Below are positions 28,359 through 37,585 of a DNA stretch of 64,000 nt, piece by piece (positions within the stretch are counted from its first letter, which is position 1; each line of letters starts with the position of its first letter). The stretch spans positions 1 to 64,000 of the forward strand of contig DATNQN010000020.1 of the NCBI GenBank assembly GCA_036703985.1. The letters are read 5' to 3'. Both the position numbers and the translations under genes were made by a program. The notes beneath the pieces were generated by a model. It had not been told where the DNA came from, did not search any database, and saw only the letters and a program-made list of their open reading frames with translations. This DNA comes from Leptolyngbyaceae cyanobacterium. Lineage in GTDB: Bacteria > Cyanobacteriota > Cyanobacteriia > Cyanobacteriales > Aerosakkonemataceae.

Positions 28359-28785
28359 ACCCAAATCCGCTTCCAAAACCACCACCAAAAATAATGAGCA
28401 ATTTAAGAACGTCCTGATAAACTGCCACATCTTTGTTAACCAAGAAAACTGTTAAAAATACTAAAAACCCTATTGCAACGATAAAGGTTAAAAAACCATA
28501 TATTCTGGCTGACTGTGTATCTGCAAAAGCTCTTTCATCATCTTTTTCAGCAATTTCAAGGATTTTTGAAATATGCTGCTCGTTAATTTTTTCTCGAATT
28601 GGTGATAAAGGTGAAATCGCTCCAGAAATACGCTGCATAGAGAGAATTGCCGTTATTTCTCTCTTGATTTGTGGAGGAAGATTTTCTAGCTCTTCGGGGA
28701 ACTTTTCTATACCCCCTACGTTTCCTTCATTCTGTTGCTCTTCTTCTTGAGATTTTTTGGTTGATTCAGAGTCTTGATTAGACAT
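28327..28785 (-). CDS. DUF2335-like membrane protein
   Basis: 152 aa. A hydrophilic Glu/Gln-rich N-terminus (1-45) is followed by a segment resembling DUF2335 (SPLSPIREKINEQHISKILEIAEKDDERAF, shown as two adjoining motifs) and two membrane helices (GFLTFIVAIGFLVFLTVFLV and a Gly-rich helix DVLKLLIIFGGGFGSGF), ending in basic residues. The arrangement suggests a cytoplasmic N-terminus. It starts one base after the stop of the upstream gene, so the two form an operon. Function unknown. Confidence 0.75.
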   Translation of the reverse strand: MSNQDSESTKKSQEEEQQNEGNVGGIEKFPEELENLPPQIKREITAILSMQRISGAISPLSPIREKINEQHISKILEIAEKDDERAFADTQSARIYGFLTFIVAIGFLVFLTVFLVNKDVAVYQDVLKLLIIFGGGFGSGFGFKGYLDRKKK

Positions 28786-28786
28786 A

Positions 28787-29146
28787 CTATCTGAGGCTAA
28801 AAATTCTAGTTATTTCCGATTTTTCGGTATTCTCTATATCTTGAGAAAGTAATTGTTCCAGAGTTGAAGACATCTTTGTTTGCCATAGCTGTAGAACTTT
28901 TTGTTCTAGTACCTCTTCAACTCTTAACTCTACCTCATTTTCAATAAAAATAGAACAGGCATAACGAACGAGTGTCTTAAATGCTTTGTCGCTAATTTCG
29001 CCATTAGCATTTAAGTAAGAAAAGTAAGATATAACAATCTTTAGTCTTTCTAGATTTGAGGTCGCCAATTCATCCCGATTTAAAAATCCTCCTTTTCTCA
29101 AAGGAGAGTTAGATATTCCCGTAACTTGTTTATTTAAAGAAAACAC
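28787..29146 (-). CDS. Hypothetical protein in operon with the DUF2335-like gene
   Basis: 119 aa, no recognised family. The N-terminal part (NSPLRKGGFLNRDE) is encoded by a short palindromic repeat (CTCCTTTTCTCAAAGGAG), so the true N-terminus may have been altered by repeat insertion or the start may lie further downstream. The rest (about 30-105) is mostly helical and charged (ENEVELRVEEVLEQKVLQLW). It directly precedes the DUF2335-like gene. Likely a real gene by context; function unknown. Confidence 0.6.
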   Translation of the reverse strand: MFSLNKQVTGISNSPLRKGGFLNRDELATSNLERLKIVISYFSYLNANGEISDKAFKTLVRYACSIFIENEVELRVEEVLEQKVLQLWQTKMSSTLEQLLSQDIENTEKSEITRIFSLR

Positions 29147-29385
29147 AGGAATACACTCCGAATCCGTTGCTAATAAATCTATCAGATATAAGCCTTAAAA
29201 AAATCAACTTTTTGTATCAATTATAGGCATCCGATTGTACGTATATTATATTATCGGTTGACTTAAATATACATTAGCTTTATTTATATTTCCGGACTTA
29301 AGTAGTCAAATTTCTAAGCATCAGCAATAAAACTATAGCTGCGTTAAATGACAATCAAAAGGCAAGTAAAAAAGTTGTACACTAT

Positions 29386-29457
<72 letters not shown>

Positions 29458-29500
29458 GTTTTCGTCGCACAATTACATATAGTAGCAGACTATTTTTAAA

Positions 29501-30109
29501 ATGCCAAGTGGTCGAACGCACGATCGCATAACTTTGTGGAGTTTGCCTGTAGTGGCGGGTTTCACGTTCTCGCAAACCCAGAGTGGTAACCTGACGTTGC
29601 TGGTGTCGGGGGGATTTTTGTTTGGGGGACTGATGTTTGGCCCAGACTTGGATATCTATTCGCGCCAGTTCCAACGATGGGGTTGGTTGCGCTGGATATG
29701 GATACCTTATCAAAAAAATATGCGTCATCGGTCTTTCTTATCTCATGGGCCAGTGGTGGGCACGTCATTGCGATCGCTTTATCTGGTGTTATGGATCGGG
29801 ACGATAGGAGGACTGGGGTTATTCCTGGCTGAGAGTGTTGGCTTGACAAATACCAATTGGCAAACGGTTAGTCAATTAGCCGCCGCTTCCGTCAGGGAAT
29901 ACCCTAGAGAGTGGGCAGCTTTGTTTGTGGGTTTAGAATTGGGAGCGATGAGTCATACTCTGAGTGATTGGGGCGGTTCGACTTTCAAACGCTTTAAAAG
30001 CGGTGGGTTAAATGCGATCGTGCCTAAGATGAATAAAGCGGTTAAGTCTCCCAGAGGTAGTTTGGAGAAAAGAACCGCCAAGACGCAAAAACCGCAAAAG
30101 AAGAAGTGA
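29501..30109 (+). CDS. DUF2227-family putative metal-binding membrane protein
   Basis: 202 aa. The start MPSGRTHDRITLWSLP and later MRHRSFLSHGPVVGTSLR and SHTLSDWGGS carry the conserved His/Asp residues after which the family is called metal-binding; FGPDLDIYSRQFQRWGW is also characteristic. Three or four hydrophobic segments suggest a membrane protein, with a basic C-terminal tail (KRTAKTQKPQKKK). Its stop overlaps the mazG reading frame, and the two genes form a tight pair. Function unknown. Confidence 0.88.
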   Translation: MPSGRTHDRITLWSLPVVAGFTFSQTQSGNLTLLVSGGFLFGGLMFGPDLDIYSRQFQRWGWLRWIWIPYQKNMRHRSFLSHGPVVGTSLRSLYLVLWIGTIGGLGLFLAESVGLTNTNWQTVSQLAAASVREYPREWAALFVGLELGAMSHTLSDWGGSTFKRFKSGGLNAIVPKMNKAVKSPRGSLEKRTAKTQKPQKKK

Positions 30110-30117
30110 AGGGTCAA

Positions 30118-30930
30118 ATGGCTGAAGTTTCTAGTTTGGCAGCACTGCAAAGGTTAATTGAGGTGGTGGCGAAATTGCGATCGCCAAATGGTGGTTGTCC
30201 TTGGGATTTGGCCCAAACTCCCCAATCTTTGATTCCTTATGTCATTGAGGAAGCTTACGAGGTGGTGGATGCGATTCGCAGGGATGATAAAGATGCGATC
30301 GCGGAAGAGTTGGGAGATTTATTATTACAAGTAGTATTGCAAGCTCAAATTGCTAGCGATTACGGTCAATTTACTTTAACAGAAGTGGCAGAAGGCATCG
30401 CGGAAAAGTTGATTCGCCGCCATCCTCATGTATTTGGAGATGTGCAAGCCCAAACGCCGGAAGAAGTGCGGCAAAATTGGGAACAAATTAAAGCACAAGA
30501 AAAGGGAGAAACTCCAGAAGCACCGCCATTACTCAGCAGTAAATTAAGTCGATATGCGAGAACTTTACCCCCGTTAACGGGTGGTATGAAAATCTCCCAA
30601 AAAGCAGCGGCGGCTGGTTTTGAATGGGAGAACGTTGAGGGAGTTTGGGATAAATTTAATGAAGAAGTGGCAGAATTTAAGTATGCGCTCGAACATGAAA
30701 ATAAAGAACGTCAAAAATCCGAATTAGGCGATATTTTATTCGTGATTATCAATCTCGCCCGCTGGTACGGTTTAGATCCTTCGGAAGCTTTACAAGAAAC
30801 CAACGAAAGATTTATTCAGCGGATAATGAAAATAGAAGCAGTAGCCGATCGACCTTTGGCAGATTACACTTTAGCTGAATTTGAACAACTTTGGCAACAA
30901 GCAAAAGCTCAATTAGCCAAAGGAAGTTGA
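30118..30930 (+). CDS. mazG: Nucleoside triphosphate pyrophosphohydrolase MazG
   Basis: 270 aa. Hydrolyses NTPs/dNTPs to NMP and pyrophosphate, removing aberrant nucleotides or lowering ppGpp. Two MazG domains are present: the first with GGCPWDLAQTPQSLIPYVIEE and the metal-binding EEAYEVVDAI...EELGDLLLQ, the second with EEVAEFKYALE and ELGDILFVIINLARW. The ATG at 30118 is preferred because GAAGGG precedes it by six bases; an in-frame GTG at 30106 overlapping the previous stop would add four residues. Length is normal for the two-domain family. It is probably co-transcribed with the DUF2227 gene. Confidence 0.95.
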   Translation: MAEVSSLAALQRLIEVVAKLRSPNGGCPWDLAQTPQSLIPYVIEEAYEVVDAIRRDDKDAIAEELGDLLLQVVLQAQIASDYGQFTLTEVAEGIAEKLIRRHPHVFGDVQAQTPEEVRQNWEQIKAQEKGETPEAPPLLSSKLSRYARTLPPLTGGMKISQKAAAAGFEWENVEGVWDKFNEEVAEFKYALEHENKERQKSELGDILFVIINLARWYGLDPSEALQETNERFIQRIMKIEAVADRPLADYTLAEFEQLWQQAKAQLAKGS

Positions 30931-30936
30931 TAATTG

Positions 30937-30990
30937 GTGGGGGATGGGGAGATGGGGAGATGGGGAGATGGGGAGATGGGGAGATGGGAA
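30937..30990. repeat. GGGGAGAT microsatellite
   Basis: Five or more consecutive copies of the octamer GGGGAGAT follow the mazG stop codon, then an A-rich run and the CTTCATAC-type units (30999-31098) that extend into the 3' end of the convergent ABC transporter gene. This is the same composite repeat style as at 15682 and 20240. Confidence 0.85.
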
Positions 30991-31087
30991 AAAAATTTAT
31001 TGTTATCCTTCATACTTTAGACATCATCCAGTTAATCCTGAAATTTTGAAAATCCCGATCCTGACTTCATCTTTCATACTTCATCTT

Positions 31088-31855
31088 TCATACTTTTTCC
31101 TTCACACCTAATTCCTCAGTTTCTTTCATCGCGTCTCGGTAATAACTGACAACTTCTTTAGTTTCGCCGATACACTTCACCCGCCCTTTATCCAACCAAA
31201 GTACGCGATCGCAAGTTTGCTGAATCAGTTCTAGTTCGTGGGAAACTAATAAAATGGTAGTATTTCCATCCCAAAATCTATTCACTCGCTGTTTGCACTT
31301 ATGTTTAAATCTTTCATCTCCTACAGATAGTACTTCATCAAGAATTAAAATATCTGGTTGTACGTCGGTTGCGATGGCAAATCCCAACCGCGATACCATC
31401 CCGGAAGATAACGCTTTTACTGGCACTAAAGCATAATCTTCCAGTTCGGCAAACACCAAAATAGAATTAATTCTTCGGCGCATTTCCCGTTGAGAAGCCC
31501 CTAGCATCACTCCGTAAAATACGATGTTATCTACTACGGATATTTCCGGATCGAACCCCGCTTCTAATTCAATCAAAGGGGCAATTTTTCCCATCACTCG
31601 CACAGCACCATAACTGGGTTGCAAAATCCCGCAAATTATCTTTAGCAGCGTTGATTTGCCAGCACCATTAGCACCAATAATTCCAATCTTTTCACCAGCA
31701 TATACTGATAAATCAACCCGATCTAAAACCAACTTTTTAGCCGGGTGTCGATATTTTCCTTCTAAAAATGAAAGGATAGACCGTTTCAGATCGTAGGAAA
31801 ATTCTTCTTGCGTCCGTCGCCACAAGGATACCTGTTCCAACGAAATAGTTAGCAT
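31088..31855 (-). CDS. Polysaccharide/teichoic-acid-type ABC transporter ATP-binding protein (Wzt/TagH-like)
   Basis: 255 aa nucleotide-binding subunit of an exporter for lipid-linked glycans. Walker A is GANGAGKSTLLK, the signature region is KALSSGMVSRLGFAI (a non-canonical form usual in this subfamily), Walker B is ILILDEVLSVGD and the switch His lies in TILLVSHELEL. The protein stops just after the ATPase domain, so it lacks the C-terminal glycan-binding domain of O9a-type Wzt; it resembles the short KpsT/TagH-like form. It follows the permease gene by two bases. No glycosyltransferases are nearby, so the exported glycan cannot be predicted. Confidence 0.92.
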   Translation of the reverse strand: MLTISLEQVSLWRRTQEEFSYDLKRSILSFLEGKYRHPAKKLVLDRVDLSVYAGEKIGIIGANGAGKSTLLKIICGILQPSYGAVRVMGKIAPLIELEAGFDPEISVVDNIVFYGVMLGASQREMRRRINSILVFAELEDYALVPVKALSSGMVSRLGFAIATDVQPDILILDEVLSVGDERFKHKCKQRVNRFWDGNTTILLVSHELELIQQTCDRVLWLDKGRVKCIGETKEVVSYYRDAMKETEELGVKEKV

Positions 31856-31857
31856 AT

Positions 31858-32679
31858 TTATAACAAATCCATGAATTGATTACGCCAACGGGAAAATAAA
31901 TAATATCCTACAACTAAAACTACCAGACTGCCCATTAAAGAGTTACCAATTAAAACAAAATCGGGGTGTTTTCCTGACAAAGCAACCTGACGAAGGCTTT
32001 CGATAATCGATGCGATGGGATTAAAGGTCAAAAGGGGGCGGATTCTGGGGGGTACAATTGCTGCTGGGTAAAACACCGGAGAAGTAAACCACAACACGGA
32101 AACTACTAACTCATAAAAATAAGGTAAATCTCGAAAGAAAACAAACAGCGCACTTACCAAGAATCCCACACCAGTAGTAAAACAAATCAGGGAAATAATG
32201 GGGACAAATAGCGCCAACACATTAACTAAACTTTTGGATGTTACTAAAGTCGATATTAACAGTAAAGGCAAGGAACCGCTGACAAACTGAAACACATTGG
32301 CGCTAATCATTGACAAGGGAAAAACATTGACTGGCAGGCGAATTTTATTCAGCAACGAACCATTACTAACAACGCTGGTTAAGGCTTGGGTAGTAGAAGC
32401 CGAAAAAAAGTTAATTACTATCAATCCCACAAACACTTCCAACATATATTTGGAAATAGAATTTTGATAGTAAGCGGTAAATGCCATGCCAAAAATTGCT
32501 GTATACCCACCCGTCATCAGCAGGGGGTTAAACAACGACCAATATATCCCCAGAAATGACCCCCGGTAACGCACCTTCAGGTTGCGGGATACCAATACGC
32601 GAAGCAATTCCAGATATCGAACGATCTGACTAGCAGAATCTCGATCGAAAAACGGTAAACTCCTACTCACTCCCACCAC
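31858..32679 (-). CDS. ABC-2-type polysaccharide export permease (Wzm/TagG-like)
   Basis: 273 aa with six membrane helices and the family signature [19 protein letters not shown] followed by [10 protein letters not shown]. It forms the membrane channel for the ATPase encoded just downstream. The start is one of several in-frame GTG codons (32679, 32676, 32670), no ATG being available, so the exact N-terminus is uncertain by a few residues. The gene is divergent from proA with only about 60 bp between starts. Confidence 0.92.
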   Translation of the reverse strand: MVGVSRSLPFFDRDSASQIVRYLELLRVLVSRNLKVRYRGSFLGIYWSLFNPLLMTGGYTAIFGMAFTAYYQNSISKYMLEVFVGLIVINFFSASTTQALTSVVSNGSLLNKIRLPVNVFPLSMISANVFQFVSGSLPLLLISTLVTSKSLVNVLALFVPIISLICFTTGVGFLVSALFVFFRDLPYFYELVVSVLWFTSPVFYPAAIVPPRIRPLLTFNPIASIIESLRQVALSGKHPDFVLIGNSLMGSLVVLVVGYYLFSRWRNQFMDLL

Positions 32680-32741
32680 ACCGCCCTGTTAATAAAAAAT
32701 TGGGATGTACTAAGCTTGGAATATACGATGCAACCGAAGTA

Positions 32742-34061
32742 ATGTCCATGACTGTATCCCAAATTTCTTCTCCTTCCCTCACTTCCATCGCCCAAGAAAC
32801 TCGCCTCGCTGCAAGACATTTGGCGACGCTTTCCAGCGAGGATAAACAAGAAGCCATTGAAGCTGTCGCCCAAGCTTTAGAATCTGCGGCTTTTGAAATT
32901 GTGGCGGCGAACAGGGCAGATTGCGATGCGGCGGAGGTGGCGGGACTGCCCAGCCCTTCGATCGCGCGGTTACGATTGGATGATGGTAAATTGAAAGCTG
33001 CGATCGCAGGCGTGCGCGATGTGGCAAGTTTACCAGATCCGATCGGTGTCGTTGATATTAATCGGGAACTGGATACGGGATTGATTTTAAAGCGCGTTAG
33101 CTGTCCCCTTGGCGTTTTAGGGGTAATTTTTGAAGCCCGTCCCGATGCGCTAATCCAGATTTCTAGTTTGGCAATTAAATCTGGTAACGGGGTTATTCTC
33201 AAATGCGGACAAGAAGCAGTTCGCACTTGTCAAGCTTTAATTAGGGCAATTCATCTCGGTTTGGGATATACGGAAATATCGCCTGCGGTGGTGCAATTGT
33301 TAACCACGAGAGAACAAACGTTGGAACTTTTGAAACTGGATCAGTATGTAGATTTAATTATTCCTAGAGGTTCTAATTCTTTTGTGCGTTTCGTGCAAGA
33401 AAATACCCGCATTCCCGTTTTAGGTCATGCGGAAGGAATTTGTCATTTATATATAGATGAAGCTGCCGAACTTGGCAAAGCCGTAGATATTACCGTTGAT
33501 GCTAAAACTCAATATCCGGCTGCTTGTAATGCGATTGAAACTTTGCTCGTTCACAAATCAATTGCCCCTGATTTTCTGCCTTTAGTCGCTGCTGCTTTGC
33601 AAACTCGCCAAGTTCAATTGCGCGGAGATGAACGCACTCGCCAAATATTGCCGATGGAACCTGCGACGGAAGCAGACTGGACAACGGAATACAGCGATTT
33701 GATGCTATCGATTAAGATAGTGGATTCTTTAGAAGATGCGATCGCTCACATCAACACCTACGGTTCTCGCCATACTGAAGCGATCGTAACCGAAAATACC
33801 TCTGCTGCTAATACTTTTATCGCCCAAGTCGATGCTGCTGGCGTTTATCACAATTGTTCCACTCGTTTCGCCGATGGTTTCCGCTATGGTTTCGGTGCAG
33901 AAGTAGGAATTAGTACTCAAAAAATGCCCCCTCGCGGTCCAGTTGGTTTAGAAGGATTGGTCACTTATAAATATCAATTAGTAGGTGATGGTCATGTAGT
34001 AACAAGTTACAGTGGAAAGAATGCAAAATCATTTACTCACAGAGATTTACCGAATGAGTAA
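32742..34061 (+). CDS. proA: Glutamate-5-semialdehyde dehydrogenase (gamma-glutamyl phosphate reductase)
   Basis: About 439 aa. NADPH-dependent reduction of gamma-glutamyl phosphate in proline biosynthesis, in the cytoplasm. The ALDH-like fold is visible with [52 protein letters not shown] (in two adjoining motifs) and the catalytic Cys in [14 protein letters not shown]. The start is ATG 32742 or 32748; an upstream in-frame ATG at 32700 would add 14 residues not found in the family. No proB is adjacent, as is usual in cyanobacteria where these genes are dispersed. Confidence 0.96.
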   Translation: MSMTVSQISSPSLTSIAQETRLAARHLATLSSEDKQEAIEAVAQALESAAFEIVAANRADCDAAEVAGLPSPSIARLRLDDGKLKAAIAGVRDVASLPDPIGVVDINRELDTGLILKRVSCPLGVLGVIFEARPDALIQISSLAIKSGNGVILKCGQEAVRTCQALIRAIHLGLGYTEISPAVVQLLTTREQTLELLKLDQYVDLIIPRGSNSFVRFVQENTRIPVLGHAEGICHLYIDEAAELGKAVDITVDAKTQYPAACNAIETLLVHKSIAPDFLPLVAAALQTRQVQLRGDERTRQILPMEPATEADWTTEYSDLMLSIKIVDSLEDAIAHINTYGSRHTEAIVTENTSAANTFIAQVDAAGVYHNCSTRFADGFRYGFGAEVGISTQKMPPRGPVGLEGLVTYKYQLVGDGHVVTSYSGKNAKSFTHRDLPNE

Positions 34062-34128
34062 TTGCTAATTAATAATGTAAAATCAGGCATAATAGCCCAG
34101 GTAATTTTCGATCGTAATAAAATTCTCC

Positions 34129-34262
34129 GAGTCAGAATTCAGAATGAATGGGAATTTACTGGCGAATAAATGATGGGTTTAAGATCGCCAAATCTTTGAT
34201 TGAGTGGTTTTCAATCAGTATTTGGTATTTGACTTTCAAGGATTAATTCTGAATTCTGACTC
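34129..34262. repeat. Short element with 17-bp terminal inverted repeats (MITE-like)
   Basis: The perfect inverted repeat GAGTCAGAATTCAGAAT (34129-34145) and ATTCTGAATTCTGACTC (34246-34262) bounds about 100 bp of non-coding sequence that also contains a smaller palindrome (CTTTGATTGAGTGGTTTTCAATCAG). A further CTGAATTCTGAATTC follows. It lies between proA and folB and could be a miniature transposable element or a dispersed hairpin. Confidence 0.65.
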
Positions 34263-34312
34263 CTGAATTCTGAATTCTTTTTCAACTCATTCCCAATTCT
34301 CTACTCCCAAAT

Positions 34313-34669
34313 ATGGACTCCATTCACGTTACTGGTATTCGCTGTTACGGTTACACTGGCTACTTACCTGAAGAACAAGTACTCGGACAATGGTTTGAGG
34401 TGGATGTTACGTTATGGCTGGATTTATCTACAGCCGGTAACAGCGACAATATCGAAAATACCCTGGATTACCGCAGCACCATTGAAACAGTTAAGCAGAT
34501 AGTTAGTTCATCTAAATTTGCGTTGGTGGAAAGATTGGCTGAGGTGATTGCATCCAGTATCCTGGATGATGAAAAAGTTACCCAGGTGCGAGTTAAGGTG
34601 ACAAAGCCCTCAGCCCCTATCCCCGATTTTGGGGGTAAAATTACCATCGACATCACGAGGGCTAAATAG
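34313..34669 (+). CDS. folB: Dihydroneopterin aldolase
   Basis: 118 aa, typical length. Converts 7,8-dihydroneopterin to 6-hydroxymethyl-dihydropterin and glycolaldehyde in folate synthesis; may also epimerise. Family motifs are YGYTGYLPEEQVLGQWFEVDV near the N-terminus (Tyr and Glu of the active site region), DYRSTIETVKQIV, and the catalytic Lys in RVKVTKPSAPIPDFGG. It is followed after 22 bp by the patatin gene; the two may be co-transcribed, though their functions are unrelated. Confidence 0.94.
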   Translation: MDSIHVTGIRCYGYTGYLPEEQVLGQWFEVDVTLWLDLSTAGNSDNIENTLDYRSTIETVKQIVSSSKFALVERLAEVIASSILDDEKVTQVRVKVTKPSAPIPDFGGKITIDITRAK

Positions 34670-34691
34670 TAGTCATTTTGGGGATAAAACA

Positions 34692-35660
34692 GTGGCATTT
34701 CGCATATTAAGTTTGGATGGTGGTGGAATTCGAGGGATTATCGAAGCAGTTATTTTGTCAGAGGTGGAAAAATTAATTAATCAACCTTTGAATAAATATT
34801 TTGATTTAATTGCAGGTACTTCCACCGGATCGATCGTAGGGACGGGAATTGCACTTGGGCTGAAAAGTGAGGAAATTCTCGAACTTTTTCGCCAAAAAGG
34901 GCAGATTATTTTCCCCTATACTAGTCGCTGGTCGGTAAAGCGAATTGGTTTGGTTTTAAAATATGGTGTTTCAGCCCCTAAATTTTCCAACCAAGGATTA
35001 ATTAAAGCCCTTCAAGAACAGTTTGGTAATGCCAAATTATCCGATCTCGATACATCGCCAAGGCTATTAATTACATCTTACGATACTTTAGATCGAGAAA
35101 CGATCGTGTTTAAAAGCTGGCAGAAATACAAACCTTGGGCGAATGCCAATCTCTGGGAAATTTGTACCTGTTCTGCTTCTGCACCTACTTATTTTCCTGC
35201 TTATTTACTGAAAACACCTGATAAAGATTATTCTCTGATCGATGGTGGTGTTGGTGCTAATAATCCTACTGCTTGTGCGGTGGCGGAGGCGCTTCGATTG
35301 AATTATTCGATTCGAGAGATTTCGGTGCTTTCGATTGGGAGTGGAAATACAACTAGTTCAATTCCTTTTGAAAAAGTACATGGTTGGGGAGTGGGACAAT
35401 GGATATGGGCAGGAAGATTGATTGAAGTGTTATTTGATGCTTCTGCTGATGTGAACGATTACATTACTCGACAAGTAATTAATTCTCCAGATACGGAAAA
35501 TGAAGGAAATTTACCTTATCTACGGCTGCAACCTAATATCACAAATAGTATGATGGATGATGCCAGTATTCAGCATATCAATAGATTGATCGATTTGACT
35601 AAAAATTACATTGAAAGTAATCGAGAAATCTTGGCAAATTTCTTGTTGCAAAACGCTTAA
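34692..35660 (+). CDS. Patatin-like phospholipase
   Basis: 322 aa serine lipase of the patatin family. The oxyanion loop is SLDGGGIRGI, the nucleophile Ser44 is in AGTSTGSIVG and the catalytic Asp184 in LIDGGVGANNP. The GTG at 34692 is preferred: it follows GGGGATAAAACA, and the product then begins AFRILSLDGGG, right at the fold; the longer frame from 34629 uses TTG inside folB. It has no signal peptide or membrane segment and should act on acyl lipids from the cytoplasmic side. Substrate unknown. Confidence 0.92.
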   Translation: MAFRILSLDGGGIRGIIEAVILSEVEKLINQPLNKYFDLIAGTSTGSIVGTGIALGLKSEEILELFRQKGQIIFPYTSRWSVKRIGLVLKYGVSAPKFSNQGLIKALQEQFGNAKLSDLDTSPRLLITSYDTLDRETIVFKSWQKYKPWANANLWEICTCSASAPTYFPAYLLKTPDKDYSLIDGGVGANNPTACAVAEALRLNYSIREISVLSIGSGNTTSSIPFEKVHGWGVGQWIWAGRLIEVLFDASADVNDYITRQVINSPDTENEGNLPYLRLQPNITNSMMDDASIQHINRLIDLTKNYIESNREILANFLLQNA

Positions 35661-35667
35661 TTAACCA

Positions 35668-35733
35668 GTTTGTAGTGGGGAATGGGAGTCCTCTTACCGC
35701 TTTAATATAAGGACTAAAGTCTTTACTACAAAC
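35668..35733. repeat. Palindromic intergenic element, copy 1
   Basis: A 66-bp sequence bounded by GTTTGTAGT and ACTACAAAC, containing AAGGACTAAAGTCTTT in its right arm. The same element occurs at 40676-40740 in a more perfectly palindromic form. Both copies lie just upstream of genes encoding similar signal peptides. Confidence 0.75.
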
Positions 35734-35863
35734 TTAAGATTGCAACTACTTGTCAAAATTAGCAATTAAAGTTACATTTTATGGAAAAAGTAATAAATTA
35801 AGCTGTTGCTTGGTTAGTATAGCAATGAAATTGCTCTATTCGGTTAAGTATGAGTTTTTTGCT

Positions 35864-36268
35864 ATGTACCATCGTTTCAAGTATTTTAGCCTTGTCAGTG
35901 CAACTTTACTGTTTTCCCTGGTGTCTCCAGTGCAAGTAGCATCGAATCTCAAAAGTTCACCAGCTATTGCACAAAACATTCCTCCTTCAGATAGTGGCGT
36001 TCCTCAAAGAAATCTGCTGACCGAGCAAAATGCGATCGATCCGCTTCGCCTTCCTTGGGTGGTAGTTTCCCAAAACCGCAATCAACTCGTTCCTTTACCA
36101 GTGAGAGATAAAATTTCCAATCTGTTTACCACTCAAGGTTTGTCTCCCGTTTCTTGTAGTAACAGTCCAATTGTCATCATTTCAGTGAATAATTTGTATG
36201 TAGCTTGTGCATCACCTAATCCTAATTTTCCGGCGGGAAACTATCAGGCTAATATACCAAATCTTTAG
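35864..36268 (+). CDS. Secreted hypothetical protein
   Basis: 134 aa from ATG 35864. The start is chosen because it gives a proper signal peptide (MYHRFKYFSLVSATLLFSLV, then a cleavage region near AIAQN), and because the CHAT protein at 40802 begins with a related leader. Earlier in-frame starts (ATG 35825, TTG 35750) would bury the signal peptide. The mature part contains two Cys (VSCSNSPIVIISVNNLYVACAS, split over a short loop) likely bridged, and no known domain. It heads a run of exported proteins on the plus strand. Confidence 0.75.
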   Translation: MYHRFKYFSLVSATLLFSLVSPVQVASNLKSSPAIAQNIPPSDSGVPQRNLLTEQNAIDPLRLPWVVVSQNRNQLVPLPVRDKISNLFTTQGLSPVSCSNSPIVIISVNNLYVACASPNPNFPAGNYQANIPNL

Positions 36269-36287
36269 TGAGGGGCTAACTATTATT

Positions 36288-37010
36288 ATGTCATTTAGTC
36301 TGCGTTGTTTGAATTGTTCGATCGCTACTTTATTTCTAATTTTTGCCAGTTATTTTTTACCACATTTATCTAATGAATTTATACCTTCTGCCCAAGCGCA
36401 AGCAAGGGTAATTACACCAGATTCATTGATTGATGAATTATTAGAAAGGGGTGTCGAACTAACAAATACAGGGCAATTGGGAGCAGCTTTAGATTTATTT
36501 CAACGTGGATTAGCTGCTAGTCGAGAAAATGGCGATCGCGAACGTCAAGAAACCGCATTAGCTAACTTGGGATTTGTTTATCGTAACTTAGGTAATGTCG
36601 AGCGATCGCTAGCATCTTATCACCAAGCATTTGCCATTTTTCAAAATCCTGATGTTCTGGGTAAAATCGCGGAACTTTATGTTTTATCAAGACAGAGAAT
36701 ACCAGCAATTCAAACTTATCAGAGAGCCTTAGCAAGTTACAGACAAAAGGGCAATACCCAACAAGAAACTAATACCTTAATTGATATGGGCAATACTTAT
36801 CTTCAATTAGGTATAACTTCTCAAGCTTTAGGTTCGTATCAAGAAGCTTTGGAAATTTACAAAAGGCAGCAAAATTGCCGAGGTGAAGATGAGATGAGGC
36901 TGAGAATGGTGGGAATTTATCAAAGAATGGGTCAGAATAATTTAGCAAATCAATTATATCGGCAGGTAATGCAGCAAAGAAACTCTAGAAATCGGCAATG
37001 CGTTGTTTAA
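36288..37010 (+). CDS. Exported TPR-repeat protein
   Basis: About 240 aa from ATG 36288 (GAGGGG upstream; earlier in-frame ATG would precede the signal peptide). A signal peptide with core IATLFLIFASYFLP ends near AQAQA. About four TPR units follow (ELLERGVELTNTGQLGAALDLFQRGL, TALANLGFVYRNLGNVERSLASYHQAF, here named by their repeat starts, then LIDMGNTYLQLGITSQALGSYQEAL). There is no CHAT domain, in contrast to the two larger TPR proteins downstream; it may be a binding partner or a truncated relative. Confidence 0.85.
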   Translation: MSFSLRCLNCSIATLFLIFASYFLPHLSNEFIPSAQAQARVITPDSLIDELLERGVELTNTGQLGAALDLFQRGLAASRENGDRERQETALANLGFVYRNLGNVERSLASYHQAFAIFQNPDVLGKIAELYVLSRQRIPAIQTYQRALASYRQKGNTQQETNTLIDMGNTYLQLGITSQALGSYQEALEIYKRQQNCRGEDEMRLRMVGIYQRMGQNNLANQLYRQVMQQRNSRNRQCVV

Positions 37011-37082
37011 ACATGATGCGATCGCTCTGAAATTTGGGAATAATAAAATTAACCTTGCTTTCTCTTAGATAAACTGCTAAAG

Positions 37083-37532
37083 ATGAAAACCCAAATGAAA
37101 CATAAAATCCTAGTTGCTACGGCTATTTTGACACCAGTGTGTTTAACAAATCTACCAGCTTTTGCGCTCAATCTAGAACACCTCCAACTATTATTTAGTA
37201 CCAATAATTGCCAAAAATGTGACTTGAGCAACGCTGATTTAAAAGGTGCTAATCTCAGTAGTGCGGATTTGAGCGGTGCTAATCTCAGTGGCGCGGATTT
37301 GACGGGTGCTAATCTGAATAATGCTAATTTGTCTGGTGCAGATTTGACAAATGCTAAACTGACTGGAGTGGATCTCAAGCAGGTTAATTTAACTAATGCA
37401 GTGGGTGTTCCTTCTAGTAACGCGATCGTTCCCAATAATTCGCAACAGGTAACCGCACCGATTGAAGAGGGAAACAGACATTTCACTCCTCCCGATCGCA
37501 TTCCTAGCACGAGAGGCGCGGGTACCCGGTAG
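37083..37532 (+). CDS. Exported pentapeptide-repeat protein
   Basis: 149 aa. Signal peptide (core [13 protein letters not shown], cleavage near AFA-LN) followed by a Cys pair (NNCQKCDL) and about twelve pentapeptide repeats of the A(D/N)LxG type (about residues 46-105), which fold as a right-handed beta-helix. The rest is a disordered tail. Pentapeptide proteins are abundant in cyanobacteria with mostly unknown roles; the short helix and export argue against a gyrase-mimic function. Confidence 0.87.
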   Translation: MKTQMKHKILVATAILTPVCLTNLPAFALNLEHLQLLFSTNNCQKCDLSNADLKGANLSSADLSGANLSGADLTGANLNNANLSGADLTNAKLTGVDLKQVNLTNAVGVPSSNAIVPNNSQQVTAPIEEGNRHFTPPDRIPSTRGAGTR

Positions 37533-37585
37533 CAAAGTGGCGCTAAATTAGCATCGGTGAAGGTGAAATATAGAGGAAAGCCTCG

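Noticed and set aside
30937-30990. Regular repeats considered as a CRISPR array
   Set aside because: Units are contiguous octamers without spacers and there are no cas genes in the window; it is a microsatellite.
32663-33226. 187-codon minus-strand open frame opposite proA
   Set aside because: It is antisense to the conserved proA coding sequence, is Ser/Ala-rich without any family, and arises from codon bias on the opposite strand.
37049-37510. 153-codon minus-strand frame opposite the pentapeptide-repeat gene
   Set aside because: Its Leu/Ala/Lys repeats ([17 protein letters not shown]) are the mirror image of the pentapeptide repeat DNA; no start signal.
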